This document shows positions 43,862-56,400 of a stretch of DNA of 64,000 nt, piece after piece. A program made the position numbers and the translations under genes. This stretch comes from Whitmania pigra (lineage: Eukaryota; Annelida; Clitellata; Hirudinida; Haemopidae). The stretch covers positions 920,001 to 984,000 of the forward strand of contig JAJTWR010000332.1 of assembly GCA_021613335.1 (NCBI GenBank). The letters are read 5' to 3'. The notes beneath the pieces are model-generated. The model searched no databases. It saw only the letters and a list, made by a program, of their open reading frames with translations, and was not told where the DNA came from. Numbering within the stretch: position 1 is the stretch's first letter; the number at the start of each line of letters is the position of its first letter.

Positions 43862-44665
43862 TCAATCTTTGTGGAATGAGTTCACATTCTCCACCCTGGC
43901 AATCTTGCATGGCCTGCCTCTGTCTTCCTCCTCGTCTGTGTCAGCGGACCTGATTATGGATCGCTTCTGGAAAATTGAAGAGGATTATTTCTCAGCATCG
44001 AACAATAAATAAATGACAGTAAAGCAAACATAATGATTTAATAATATTTAATAAATAGTGTAATTATAAAAGCACCTTGTTTGAAATTCTGGCGATCAAT
44101 TCCACCAGGTTTCTATGAGTTTCTGTGACAATGACTAAAAAAAAGATGTGATTGAGAAGTTGCTGCTTTTTTGATTTAATTGTGCAAATGTGCTTACCTT
44201 GTTCTTTTGGGTGGTCCTTGCTCGATGTAAATGTTGGAGGTCTTTTTGCCTTAAAAGAAATTGAGGATTTATTTTATTATATAAACTAGATTAGGATATC
44301 AACTATCATGAAAATATCGCAGAAACTGTGCAGAAGAAGCTTAACGAATGTTGCTAGCCAACACCTAACCTACTGATGGTAATATTCCCTCAATAAAATA
44401 GCTTCTATCAGCTTAACCAGTTTAATTATGTTGCTGCAGCCATGCCATGTCAGTATAAGGAGAAATAAGAATTGTCTAGAACGTTAAACTGTGTGTCCTA
44501 TGATAGCTAATTGTAAATGAAGATAAATACAGAACAGCTAATGATGACCAATAACAAATAGATGTAGTAATAATTACTTACAGTACTGTTTTTGCTGTTG
44601 TGGTCGACTTGAAACCTTGCAAAATTCTCCACATTGTAACTTGGAAGACCTTTTAGGAAGATATC
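43862..44665 (-). CDS. last four exons of an unidentified nuclear-type protein
   Basis: Exons on the minus strand: 44582-44665, 44198-44249, 44076-44134 and 43862-43966. GT-AG sites and phases (0, 1, 0) join without a stop until TGA at 43864-43862. The translation reads DIFLKGLPSYNVENFARFQV, then AKRPPTFTSSKDHPKEQ, IVTETHRNLVELIARISNK and KRSIIRSADTDEEEDRGRPC. The amphipathic VTETHRNLVELIARISNK segment could be a coiled coil or docking helix, and the tail is charged. The 5' part is not found; a possible exon at about 45346-45426 does not join in phase. No family is recognised. It converges on the zinc-finger gene with ends less than 700 bp apart. Confidence 0.65.
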
Positions 44666-45174
44666 CTTAAAATAAGCATGCTAATTTTTATATCCATGCC
44701 AAGCACTACATTAAATTGCAAAGTTTATTATGTTTATAAATTCAGGTTCTAAAGTAGTTTAAAAACAAAAATGTAATGTCAAAACAAAGTCTTAAACAAG
44801 CGACTCGTTTAAGATTTGGATCTATTCTACCGAATTACGACAGAACTTAGGATTACTGAAAAAAACGATTTAAAAAATAAATAGTGTTTCAACAAATACA
44901 CTAAAAAGTTACCATATTGTCAAAAATTGTCCTAAATGAATCGGCTTAACGAAGTACAACTTATATCAACAAACGAAAACAAAGATGTGTAAAAAGCAAG
45001 TAAAAGGTAATCTAAAAAAATGTTTAAAATTTACTCTAAAAAAATAAATTTATAAATAATTTTATAAACATATATATATATATATTTAAATTATTTGTTA
45101 TCTCGCCGAAAGGGAGGTGACATGGGAGGGCAAGTTTCTAGGGGCAATTGTTGGGTTCCTGCCAAAGTTTTTTT
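44666..45174. other. AT-rich, probably intron of the 43862-44665 gene
   Basis: No exon recognised. Contains a short (TA)n tract at about 45070-45085. Confidence 0.4.
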
Positions 45175-45325
45175 AATTAAATAAATGACCAGAGGACAGA
45201 AAAACCTCTCACCTACTCACTATCAAATCAGCAAAAAAAGGAAAAATTAAACGAGAGGTGCATTCAATTGTTAAGGAGTAATGATGAAAAGTCATAATCA
45301 TTGAGGAAGGAGGTGAATAGACTTT
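45175..45325. repeat. dispersed repeat, copy 2 (related to 1520-1662)
   Basis: Shares AATGA..AGAGGACAGAA, CGAGAGGTGCA, ATGA.GAAAAGTC and GAGG.AGGAGGTG in the same order as 1520-1662. Confidence 0.5.
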
Positions 45326-47655
45326 AAATCTGTTTTTCTCTTCCATTACCCAATTGAGATAACATCGGGATCTATGGCTGCTGTTCCATTATGCCTGGGA
45401 CCCAAAATTTCTGCCGGCGATCCTGGCCTGCAATTTAAAAATTGTATTTAACAAAAAGTTGCATTATTATGAATTTATTATTATAATTTGTAGATAAAAC
45501 ATTATTTATAATGATGACATAAATATTTTGAACCCGTTAATTATTGTGTATTTACCATTCTATTTCAAGGAATTATTGATTGAATACGAACTTTACATGA
45601 GTAAAGCATTCGTGCAAATAATAAGGCATGAAGACCAAAGCCATTTTCACCAGTCTGAATACGTCTGCAACTTAGTTGTTTTAGAGCAAAATTAAAAATT
45701 ATCTCCCATTGGAGAATTATGCGTCATCAATATTATTGAACACAACGACGTAACAACGTCATTTTGTAAAATTAAAATTCAGAGAAAACTATTATCAACA
45801 CAGAAAGATGCAACGTAAATTTTGATAAAGATGTGCTTCGCTCTGTATGACACAGCTTAACAGGATTTATGAAATTTGTATCAAATTTACTTATTTCACA
45901 AACAATTATCGCTGTGACCGCCGATAGAGTCGCAAATAATCGGAAAAATTCAATTCTTTCGCAAAAATAAGAATATATTGAGAGTTTCTTCGTGTGGGTG
46001 GTACGTGTTTCTTCACACAAAGTTTCTGATGGACAAACAAGAATGTTGCCTGGATAAACAGGAACACGTCCTAGGAACATGTAGAATCAGAAAACATTAT
46101 TTACAAATAAAATTACCGAAATATCTCTTAAGGCGATAAAGAAATGTAGAAAAATATAGAAATGACATCAAATAGAAGGGACATTTCTGTCGATGTCTGA
46201 CTGGCTGCTAGGAAAGAAGATCTAGGACTTGATAAATTGATCACATGGGCTGAAACGGGTTATGTTTATGCATGAGGAAAGACTGGTGCCGCCCTATGAG
46301 AAGGGAGTCTGAATAACATTAACTGACGGTAATGGCTGTTTTTGTAAATCAAAATGATGTTTATCTTTCATTTCATTTTATGAATCGAAAATATCGTTAT
46401 CTCAATTTCATGTTCGTGAGCATCATATATAGAATTTGAATGAAGATTAAATAATTCACCGACTATTCCGTTAAATAAATCGTAACTAATATGATGTAGT
46501 TATTATTATTATTATTATATTTTTACAACATTTCTTTCACTAAAGTCGTTTTATTATGCAATAAAATTCGATCCAGGTTTACATCCATTGAATTCTTAAT
46601 GAATTATAGGCAATGTGATGAATTATTAAGATGTCATGCATTAAAATAATAAATGAAAAAATAATCAATGATTTCCGAGTTTAATAATAAAAATTTAATG
46701 TTGCAGTTGAAGAAGCATCATCCATTACCGCATGCTATCAATGAAAGTCATTTTGTTGTAAAGTTGGAGCAACGTAAGGCTTGTTGGCGACGAGAGAGGA
46801 TGACGATGCAGATGAGGAGATAAAGAGAGCTGCTGAGATGGGAAATTTGATGACGATGAAAAGTGACGAGGATAAAAGCAAAGAAGTGAAAAACATAGAA
46901 CTGATTAGGACCAAGCACCTTGCATGAGGAACTACAGAGTTGGTTGGTGATTTCAATTTATTACTAAAATTACTTTTTGTTTGATAAAAGTATACTATTC
47001 ATTGATAATTTGTTAACAATATTTGTGCGTCTGTTTCAATTATGTTATTATTTCAATAATAACTATTCAATGTCGATAGTGATTCGTTATTTTTATTTCT
47101 GAACTCATTTTGCAGTGACAAGCTTTGTTTGAAGCGAAAATTATGAACACATTTAGTTTTTGTAATTAAAGTTGGCAAAAACCAGAAAATAACTTAAAGT
47201 AGTTGACCCATGACATAAAACAACAGCTCCAACCGTATGCTTCTGTTGTTGTCATTTGTTAGGTTGCACTGCATAATTTTGTCAATGAGAATATTGAATA
47301 AGATACACATCTGATGGCAGGTAGTCTCAGTATTCATTTTATTAGTTGTGGTAGTTACTTTGATTGCGAAGAGGGTGAGCAGCATGCTGTGGGGCAATAA
47401 ATATTCCTAACACGGATGCAACAAGCCCAATACATCGAGAAACAAAATGAACGAGGATAGGAAGTGCTGACCAACAAAAGACAGCAAAATCATGCTCTTG
47501 GTGATGATGATGATGGCGGTGACGATGCTGATGTTGATGATGTCGATGACGATCTCCGGTCAAAAAAACCAACTCAACTGCATTTCCTGTTTCAGCTTAT
47601 GTCAACAAGCCTGTATTTGGATTGGTGATGCAACTATGTTTTTTCCAATACATAC
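45326..47655. other. AT-rich region without a supported gene
   Basis: It may include 5' introns of the gene ending at 43862. Minus-strand frames at 45772-46080, 46738-46956 and 47342-47572 have no recognised domain; the last reads an ATGATG patch. A short (TTA)n tract lies near 46500-46518. Confidence 0.4.
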
Positions 47656-47981
47656 TGAAATAACCCTGGGGTCCGCAAATTAGTGAAGATGGTGAAGAGA
47701 GAAGTTAGCTAATAAGTTTATTAGAGCAAATATTCAGTTAACGGAACTGAATAACAGAAGTTAAACGTTTAAGGGATTTGAGATACCTGAGGACCCAAAT
47801 GGATATTTGGGCTTCTGGCTGTATGGACTCCCGCTGATTGTCAAGTTAGGTGATTAGTGAGATGCTCTTTATAGCAATAATAAAGAGACATCGTGTATCA
47901 AGAAGATACCAAATATAATTAAATATAAATTTAATTACTTTAACAATATAAACTTAATTATTCCCCGCCACGTTTGCAACA
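47656..47981. mobile_element. solo LTR related to the 57922-59752 element
   Basis: It begins TGAAATAACCCTGGGGTCCG and ends TTTGCAACA. It aligns through its length with the LTRs at 57922 and 59444: shared TTTATTAGAGCA, TTCAGTTAACGGAACTGAAT, TTGGGCTTC and GCCAAATATAATTAA-type blocks. It is clearly diverged. There is no internal region beside it and no matching 5-bp duplication, so it is an old solo LTR. Confidence 0.88.
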
Positions 47982-48569
47982 ACTCGACGCTTATTCAGTA
48001 TTCCCGGGAATTAAATGGAACAATCTCAACAGGTGTCAATCGCTCATTTTTACATCCAAGCAGAAACATTTATTGATTTATTATTAACGCATCATCATCG
48101 TAATTAGTAAATATTAATTACATGCCAGTGTTTTTGTAGTTGTGCGATTGTATGGAATAATGTGATTGTCCTTCATGGTGTAATTGATGACGTGATTAAT
48201 GACAACACCCCATTATGTCAAAGTCGATGATTTGTGTTGTCAACACGAATTAAGAAGGCATCCGAGTCATCTGTTAGTATTTGGAAAATGAAATGTCATA
48301 AAAAGTCTGCTCTGGCAGTAAGAAAGGGGATTAAGTCGGTGATGCGATGACGTTGGTGATGGAGATGACGACGATGACGACGATGAGGATCACAGTAGCT
48401 GATGGGATTGTGGAGATGATGTGATGAAGTTCAAAAATCTAATGACCAATGGGTGGTGAAGACACAAGCCTGTTGGAAGAACAACAAATTGCGTTACACG
48501 AAAGAAGGTCCAAACTAACTTCCGTTCGTTAAGAAGATGTGATTGCAAGTCATACCACTACCCTTACAC

Positions 48570-48875
48570 CACTGTTGAATTAATGCATCAGGTAATGAAA
48601 TTAAAAAAACTGTTGAATTAATGATAATCATCAGATAATGAAATTAAAAAACTGTTGAATTAATGATAATCATCAGATAATGAAATTAAAAAACTGTTGA
48701 ATTAATGTTAATCATCAGATAATGACATTAAAAAGCTGCTGAATTAATGCACCAGATAATGAATTTCAAAAACTGTGGAATTAATGCATCAAATTACGAA
48801 ATTAAAAAACTGTTGAATTAATGCATCGGATAATGCAATAAAAAAACTGTTGAATAATGCATCAGATAATTACTG
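48570..48875 (+). repeat. minisatellite, about 8 copies of a 37-42 bp unit
   Basis: The unit starts CTGTTGAATTAATG and ends AGATAATGAAATTAAAAA. Long (42 bp, with ATAATCATC insert) and short (37 bp, with CATC) versions both occur. There are no unique spacers, so it is not CRISPR. Confidence 0.92.
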
Positions 48876-49611
48876 GGCTGAATACATAATTAATTTATGA
48901 TTGATATAACATGGGGAAGCATGGGTGCAACTGAAGATATAAATGTTGATGATGATGATGAGGAGGAGGAGGAAAAAGAGGATGATGATGAATGTTTGTA
49001 TCAATGCATGTTGGTGTAAATTATTAATGAAGAATTAATAATTAGCAGCGTGTTATTGATTGGATTTGATTAATGACCCATGTAATTATAATATCTGCTA
49101 CTGATGACGACGATGAATTTGATTGTAAGATCTGGAACAAGTAATATATTTCTTAGTACGTTTTCTTCGAGCATTAATTTCATCATGGTGATGATGATGA
49201 CGATGACAAAGTATGTATGATGATGATGGTGGTGATGATGACGATGACAAAGTATTTATGATAGATGATGCTGATGTTGACGATTACGTTGATGGTGGTC
49301 TTGCCACGCTGATTAACCTTATTTCTTTTGACTGCGGAGGCAAATATCCATCACAATCACCTCTAAATTATGATTTCCATTTTATAATTATGAATATAAG
49401 TATTTATCCGATTCATTTGTCAACTCATCCATCCTTCCATCAGCCTGCTTTGCTTACCCAAAGCATCAATCTGAACAGATGCTGACAAAGTAATTTATTT
49501 TAATGCCATTCCAAATTTTAAACACAACGCTCATAAGGAAGCGATTTATTTATTGGATTAAATATTTCTAATAACATTTTATGGGATTCATGCAGTAATT
49601 GAATATCAACC
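48876..49611. other. intergenic with ATGATG/ATGACG patches
   Basis: ATGATGATG patches at about 48948-48990 and 49185-49260 produce an Asp-rich frame (49213-49485) that is not a gene. Nothing else was seen. Confidence 0.5.
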
Positions 49612-49739
49612 TCTTTTTTATTTATTTATTTATTAAACATCAAACTGAACGGTCCTTGAGACCACTAACACAAGTCTGTACAATTTACATACAAAAAGTA
49701 CAACACCATCTCCGATTGGCAAGGATAATCAGATATATG

Positions 49740-50650
49740 TTAAGAAATGATTGAAGTCAAAGTCGCGTATTAACGCATTAGAACGAGAAGTTGTATTTGA
49801 ATTCGCAGTTTCATTTGGCATTGCATTCCATGGTTTAACGATCCTATTATAGAAAGAATATTTGGCAACGTTTGTTGAAAATTTAATGAATCGAAGTTTG
49901 AAACTGTGCCCTCTCGTGCCTGGGTAATCCTGGACTAGTAACAGGTGCTACAGGGGGGAGTCCGCAAAGTCATTTAATATTTCAAGCCAAATGTTAAGTC
50001 AGCCAGGAGGCGGCGTCTCTCCAGGGTCACAAGTTTAAAATGCCTTAGTCTTTCCATGTTGAAGTATTTAGCAACTGATGGCATTGATTCGGTAAATCTT
50101 TTTTGTATTTTTTCAACTCTGTCAATTTGATATTAGATATTTGTGGTGAGTGTTTCATACTGGTAAATAATATTCAAGAATTGTTCTGACGTAAGCGCAA
50201 TCTTTAAGACATCCTGGTCCCTTGAGGAGAAAAATCCTCCATGAAACTGTTGCAGCTTTATGAGTGATCGTATCAATGTAGGTTGCAAACTCTAAGCTTG
50301 GATCCATCGTAATCCAAAAATCCCCAACCCTGTCCACTTACTGGAGGGTCTGACCGTTGATAGAGTACTCATGATTATTTCTTTTTTTTCTACGACCCGC
50401 CATTGAAAAAACTTGACATTTCTCTGGTGCGAGTTGAAGTTGCAAGATGTGACTCCATTGAGGTACCTTGTCGAGAGCAAACTGTAGTTGGGTTTTGGAC
50501 GAAGTTGGGAAGCAATAGAGCAAATGCTTAACATCATCAGCAAATAGTGAGCTTTGAATGCTAGCTCGATCTGATATCTGACCAGCATTCTTCAATACTA
50601 AATCAATATTAAAACAAACCATTCCAGTTGATTGTATGCAGGTATTGATT
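49740..50650 (-). pseudogene. LINE reverse-transcriptase remnant
   Basis: SSLFADDVKHLLYC contains the RT catalytic F/YADD motif. It is followed by VPQWSHILQLQLAPEKCQVF and, after a frameshift, DPSLEFATYIDTITHKAA. The thumb/C-terminal region is also present, with TRGHSFKLR, YSFYNRIVKPWNAMPNE and SRSNALIRDFDF (typical R..FFxxRxxxxWNxLP). The fingers domain upstream of the YADD box is missing, deleted against the endonuclease end at about 50630. Confidence 0.88.
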
Positions 50651-50699
50651 TAGGTTGTAGTAATTTACCATGATGAAGTCATAAGGTGCAACTTTAGGA

Positions 50700-51330
50700 A
50701 AGTGATTGTTTGAGGAACCAGAAAGAGGGATATTTGGTCTGAAAGATATGACATTGTTATGCTGTCTGGTAGAGATGGGCACAGAACATCAATTGTCGAA
50801 ATGAACTAAGGATTGTTTGAAATAACAAGATCAAGAATATTCTCATGTCTTACTGCGCTCCTGACAAATTGATGGAGACCATGTTCCATAAAGAATTCCA
50901 AAAATATTCTATAGATTGTTTTGGGCTAGATTGAATTGCCAGTTGATTAGTGGTAGACTGAAATTTTTTTGAAAAAGGATAGTTCGTCCACAAATGCACA
51001 GAAATCTTAAGCATTTACTAGTGTTTGTCGGTAGCGTATTTCTCAGCTTTGTCATCAAATCTTCCACTCCTGTAGTAACCGCACGTCTCCATGAAATATC
51101 AACACAAACTAGTTTGATGTGAGAAAAACTTATAGAAACTTTGACGGATCAACACGAAATACAATCTCTAATTAATAAAAGAACACCTCCGCCTCTAGAG
51201 TCCCGGATCTCGTCTGACCACATTAAAACCAGAGATGCAGAACATAGAATCTGGAACGTCTTTGGTCAACTTAACAGAAAATATCTGGATCCTCAAGACT
51301 CAAAAACAAAAGTTCGCAGCTTCTAGTATT
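50700..51330 (-). pseudogene. LINE APE-type endonuclease remnant
   Basis: The minus-strand frames read DPGLESRGGGVLLLI, the RGGGV motif of LINE endonucleases. Further on they read EFFMEHGLHQFVRSAVRHEN followed by ILDLVISNNP, the GLxQxV..xTR..NxLDLV signature. Frameshifts and stops break it. Confidence 0.82.
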
Positions 51331-51388
51331 CTAGAGCATTCATTTATGCGGTAAGGGACTGTTATGGAAAAGGATGAGTTGTCGTAGT

Positions 51389-52276
51389 CAGTGATGGACA
51401 CTTACTAAACTTTTTTAGTTAAACTTTAATTAAACTTTCAACTGTTTGAAGAAGTGCAGCCAAAAAGTTCATATCAGATTCAGTCCTTTCTTCTATTCCC
51501 AAATCTGATTGACACACACGACAAACTTTCACTAATCGGATTTCCTCAAATCTCTGTCCAGCGTAGTATTCACTGTAACTATTATTCATCTGGTACTAGT
51601 TGACCTAATAAATGTTTTTCTTCAATTTCCTCTACGGCCACATTTGCTTTTGGGCTCCTACTTACTGAATTCCATAATAATGCCACTTTACCTTGCTCGT
51701 TCATAGGACCTCTGGCACGATTTGTCACTCCTTGCTTCCAAAGCGTCCACACTTGCAACTAAATTTAGTGAGTGAATACCACATTGCTTCTGTGGAGGTA
51801 ATACCACAGCTTCATCATCTCCATCAATTTCTTGCAGGCAATTGACAAAATTAACATTGGTTATGGAGTCAATTGCATCCTGCCCATCGCTATCAATTGA
51901 TGAGGCGTCTCCTTTAAAGAAATTAAATTCTTTGGAAAAATTAGTTGCATTGTCTGTCACAGCATTTTGAATTTTTGAAGATATTTTGAATTCTTCAATT
52001 ATTGATGCAAACATTTTACCAATAGCACTTCCTGTATGTGAACCTTTGAGTAAGTCGAAACCATCGAAAAAGAAAAAACTAAATACATTTTAATAAAGAA
52101 GTATAATTTTAAAATTTTTAAAATTTTAGTATCTACAATTTTTTAATTAAACTTTATAGTTAGTAATTAAAAAAATAATTTAAACTTCCGTTTTAACTAA
52201 ACTTTTTTGATTTTGTAACAAAAAAATAGTTGAACTATTAGTTAGTAACTTTTTAGTTAACTTTTGCCCATCATTG
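51389..52276 (-). mobile_element. internally deleted hAT transposon (888 bp) nested in the LINE
   Basis: The left end CAGTGATGGACACTTACTAA and the right end read inward, CAATGATGGGCAAAAGTTAA, are the classic hAT CAGTGATGGGCAAA termini. They continue into TAGTTAAACTTTAATTAA-type subterminal repeats. It is flanked by a perfect 8-bp duplication GTCGTAGT at 51381-51388 and 52277-52284. Minus-strand frame 52014-51688 is a transposase core fragment: VTDNATNFSKEFNF, then QCGIHSLNLVASVDAL (the CxxHxLNL motif). Confidence 0.95.
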
Positions 52277-52284
52277 GTCGTAGT

Positions 52285-53460
52285 ATCCTTCTGAGTTCTA
52301 GAAGAGCATTTGGCCAACCTGCGAGCGTACTTCAGACTACAGATGGGTGAGATCATGTTTGAAATATACTCTCCTGACATCAGAGTCTTGTGAGGCGAAT
52401 TGGAGTTTGGATGATGAAATTACATCTTTAACTGCCTATACATTCTTCAATGTAACGCAGAGCTTAGCATTAGGATTTTTGTTATCTCTGCTACCACTCG
52501 AGGCTTTACAGTCAGATTGTTTCTGCAGAATTCTCCAAACAAATCAACATCATTGACATTTGGTATAGATGGTAAGCCCGAGACAATGACAGTATTGGCT
52601 CTAGGTTCATCTCTCCCTTTTCCTTTTTCCATGAGGGTCTTTGTGGCGATCTTTACTGCCTCATTTGTGTCATTGCTCGTCTTTTCTTTTGACTCGGTTT
52701 TTGTGCCCATGTAATCTAACCTCTGCATTACTGTGGCGAATGCATTCTGAAAATACTCGGCCAGTGATTTTGCCATATGCGTCATCATGTTCTGAAAAGT
52801 CTGTTTATATAATCATGTCATTAACTCCACTGATCTGTTGAAGAACTCGTTCAGCTTTTCGTTTTCAGAAAGCATTCTTTTTATCTTTTTATTCATTTGA
52901 GTCAATTTTGCACACATTGAGTCCGTCATTTCCACGAGAAGGTCTTTCATGCAGTCCTTGGAGATAGTTTCTCCGTTCTTGCAGTGTTGCCGTAAGTACT
53001 CCAAAAATGTACTTAAGTATAAGTACAAAGTACTTGGGGCTGAAGGTACTTATAAGTACAGGTACAAGTACGTATTAGTAAATGTACTTAAGTATAAGTA
53101 CAAGTACTTTTGGAGACCTTCATTGATCAGAAATAATATTCGTTATCTTTAATACAATATTAAGACAAGTGTAACAGAATTTACATTTATCAATAAAATT
53201 GTTTATTTTTTTTAAAAAAGCAGTGTTTGAAAATATTTGTCAGAGTCTGTTACATTATTTAAAGAAAAATTTAAAAGTACTTAAAATGTACTTATTAATA
53301 ATTATAAAAAAATGTATTTAGAGTACAAGTAATAAGTACACAATAGTGAAAGGACTTAAGTATAAATACTCAAGTACAACAAGTACTCGGCATTACTGCG
53401 TTCTTGACATCCTCACTTAAAATTAACCGAAGAGCAGCAACAGCATCACAAACTGACAAA
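52285..53460 (-). pseudogene. LINE ORF1 (Gag-like) remnant
   Basis: Minus-strand pieces: SVCDAVAALRLILSEDVKNG, then GETISKDCMKDLLVEM (these two join in frame across the hAT MITE at 52982-53398). A Lys-rich coiled-coil stretch follows, then KSLAEYFQNAFATVMQRLDY, RANTVIVSGLPSIPNVNDVD and VRRVYFKHDLTHL. VIVSGLP...LFxEFC and VxFxxDLT are typical of ORF1 proteins of CR1/Jockey-like LINEs. Confidence 0.75.
52982..53398. mobile_element. hAT MITE (417 bp) nested in LINE ORF1
   Basis: The left end CAGTGTTGCCGTAAGTACTC and the right end read inward, CAGTAATGCCGAGTACTTGT, are inverted repeats. The interior is dense in AAGTACTTAAGTATAAGTAC motifs on both arms. It is flanked by a perfect 8-bp duplication CGTTCTTG at 52974-52981 and 53399-53406. 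No transposase. Confidence 0.93.
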
Positions 53461-53470
53461 ATTTAAGAAA

Positions 53471-56400
53471 ACGTTTCGATTAAAATAATAACTTTAAAGT
53501 GCTTTTATTTTATCCAAACAGTCGGACGTGAAAGTTTATCCGAGCGATATTCTGAGATATTAACTTATACTAGTTAACTTCTACTAAGTATTACTCATGC
53601 CCCACAGAGTAACTTACTGAGCAAGAGTTATCGGGGAGGTTGCGCCTTGATATTGCTCAAAAAATTAAATATTACGTCTTATAAAAATAAATTAAGTTTT
53701 GAGTAAAGTTTTAAAAATTAGCAAAGCTTACTAATATTTACTTGTTCAACAGCCTTTGATATTGTATGTAATAAATTTGATCATTTGTCGTCGTCATCAC
53801 CATCACCAACATCATCATCATCATCATCAAAGCTTTCATTTTTTCTTGTCAACGGTAGCATTTCATGGGGACTTCTAGGGACATAATGTTTTCATTTAAT
53901 TTTTTCTAGAAAATGAATTCACGTCAATAAAATTTTTGATAGAAGACCGAATTTATTTCTTAATAAAAATTCCTTTCCACATTTTCCATGATAAACTCCG
54001 TAAGTTGGTGGATTCGTGGAAACACCTGTTACTGGATTTGTGGAAATAATGGACTGATGGACGGATGGATGAATACAAAATGAACACATATTAATGGGGA
54101 ATAATGGATGGATGGGTGGGTGAACAAAGTGGATAACAGTGAATATGTAGTTGGAAGTGTCATTGTCATCAAGGCTACAGAGCTTCCAGTCTTAATGGTG
54201 ATCGAATCACGCAGAAAATGAATTTTAAGTCTTGCATTTTAAGCCGTTCCTGAAATGGTTACAAGTTGTTATAATCTTTGGCCTCGATTTGTGAACATAT
54301 TCACAATCCAGAGTAACTCAATTTAATGATTCAAAATGGTTCAATATGAAATCGAACGAATCATTCGTTTAAAATTAAAAACAATTTTTAACTAAATTAA
54401 CTCTCACTAAATTAATGCTATTCCATATAAAATATTAACTTTTAGTAGTATATCAAATACCAAATATTTCATTTTATGTCCTTCGTGTCAACAAATCGAA
54501 CGATTATTAACTTTTGCACATCAGAAGAATTTTTTATATGAAGGACTGAAACTTGCGATATTTGGGTTGATTGATAACAAAATTGTCACGCAATTTTTGT
54601 GGTCAATCGTGCAGCAATTTAATTTTTTTTTCTTTTTGAAATATTTTTGCAAAAACAAACTAATAAGAAAAGACAGATCTTTGAATTTCCTTGGTTACAA
54701 TTCTGGCGTTTCTATAGTTGCGTCCAAAAGTGGTTCCGACATGGGTGGTCGTAAAACTTGTGGACGATGAAAAGCTGAAAAGGATCTTTTCACGTCAACT
54801 TCGACATCAGGTGACGTCTGCCTTCAATGATTACATTTTAACCATTTCAATGCATCTCTGCACTTCATGCACCCATTTCATCACTTTCTTGAATGAAACA
54901 TTTTTGATTTAATTTTAATGAAACTATTGCATTCTATTGACAGGACTGATTTAATTGCTGTATTCGACACATCATCATCATCATCCTCATCATCGTAAAC
55001 GTTGTCATCCTCCTCCTTCTCATCATCATCATTATCAATATCATCATCTCCATGCAATCTTGCACTGGAATTGAACTCCCCCTTTGTGTTGAGTAAAAAC
55101 CAATTTCAACTCTTTTCCACATTTCCCGCTTTTATTGCCATTCCCTTTCATATCAAGTGGTGTTTTGAAGTGGTAGAAGTCATGATGATAGTTGTCAATG
55201 CTCGTTGTCATGGCAGGATGATGCAAATGAATAAAATAAAGTAAAATACAAAACGAAAAGCCAGAAGTGCGTAAACTTTATTTTTATGTTAAAAAAATGG
55301 CTAACTTTATTTACAAAACTAATTAATTTCAGTTTGACTTTGATGAAACATATATTTCATCCTGACGCATTTGCTATTGACTTCCTTCCTTAACTTGTTA
55401 TTCGTTTCACCAAGAAATCCGTCACCAGTCTTTGCAACGTTGAAATTGATGCTACTGTTTAAGAAGATAATCTCGACAACCGCAACAACTACGGTTATGA
55501 TAATGATAACAACAATACCGTCATCGTCCTCGTCCTCGTCATCGTCACCATAATCAACAATAACGACCACAGCGACAACATTAACAAAACAACGACAACA
55601 ACAAATCGTTTGTTTCAACTTCAGCCTTCAATCTCCTGGCTCCATTGAAATTCTTCTTTATTCCATCCTCTTTGTCTTCAGATGTCATTTGTGCATTTCA
55701 TTTTATTTTCTTGTTTCAAAAACAACTCTTGCTGCAGTTGGGCAATGGACCAAGTTGATTCTAAACCACTTTTAATTAACTTGAGATGTTTTGGTGCGGA
55801 TTTCAAAATGGCGATGTTTTTCGAATCTTAAACCGTTTAAACGTCATTTAAATTTCGAGCAACAAAGAAACCAAAAACATCGCATCAACTGATGGAAAAA
55901 GTCGCTCTTTCCTCCTTTCGACACTTTCATTCGAAAATCTCAGCTGCAGGTCTTCACATTTACTCCCTACAAATCAACCTGATATTATATCCATTTTTGT
56001 TCATCATCATCATCATCACCATCATCATCATGTCAATATTTCATTGTCACCATTTCAACGCATCATTATCATCACCTCGGCATTTCACCATTACCATAAC
56101 AACAAATCATTGTCATCAGCTTATTGCCCGCCAATTGGTCACACATCTGCAATTGACTGAAGAACCATAAAAAGTGGGTTGCGTTTGATTAATTCGTCGA
56201 CTCTTTTATGTCCTTTCATGACATCCGCCATATTGGCTTCGTTCGGTCACGTGAGCTAAAAGAGAAGCTAAGAAGGTAAGCAGACGATTGAGGAGTTGAC
56301 AAAGGATGGTAGGAATGGTGGTACTCGTTGTGATGATTATGATGATGGTGGTGGTAGAGATGTACTTGTTGTCGTTGATGATTATGATGATGATGATGAT

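Larger units (their letters stand above)
49612..53470 (-). mobile_element. degenerate non-LTR retrotransposon (CR1/Jockey-like LINE)
   Basis: On the minus strand, 5' to 3': ORF1 (about 53460-52285), APE-type endonuclease (about 51330-50700), truncated RT (about 50622-50155), RT-distal tail (to about 49740), and a 3' UTR ending in (TAAA)n at 49634-49612. The order and the microsatellite tail fit the CR1/Jockey group. Frameshifts, stops and an internal deletion between endonuclease and RT show it is dead. Two hAT elements (51389-52276 and 52982-53398) were inserted later. No LINE target duplication was identified. Confidence 0.88.

Noticed and set aside
45346..45426. Possible upstream exon of the gene ending at 43862
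   Set aside because: It has an acceptor and a GTAATG donor, but its phase does not join to 44582-44665 without a stop.
48570..48875. CRISPR-like regularly spaced repeats
   Set aside because: Units abut each other, there are no unique spacers or cas genes, and the host is eukaryotic.
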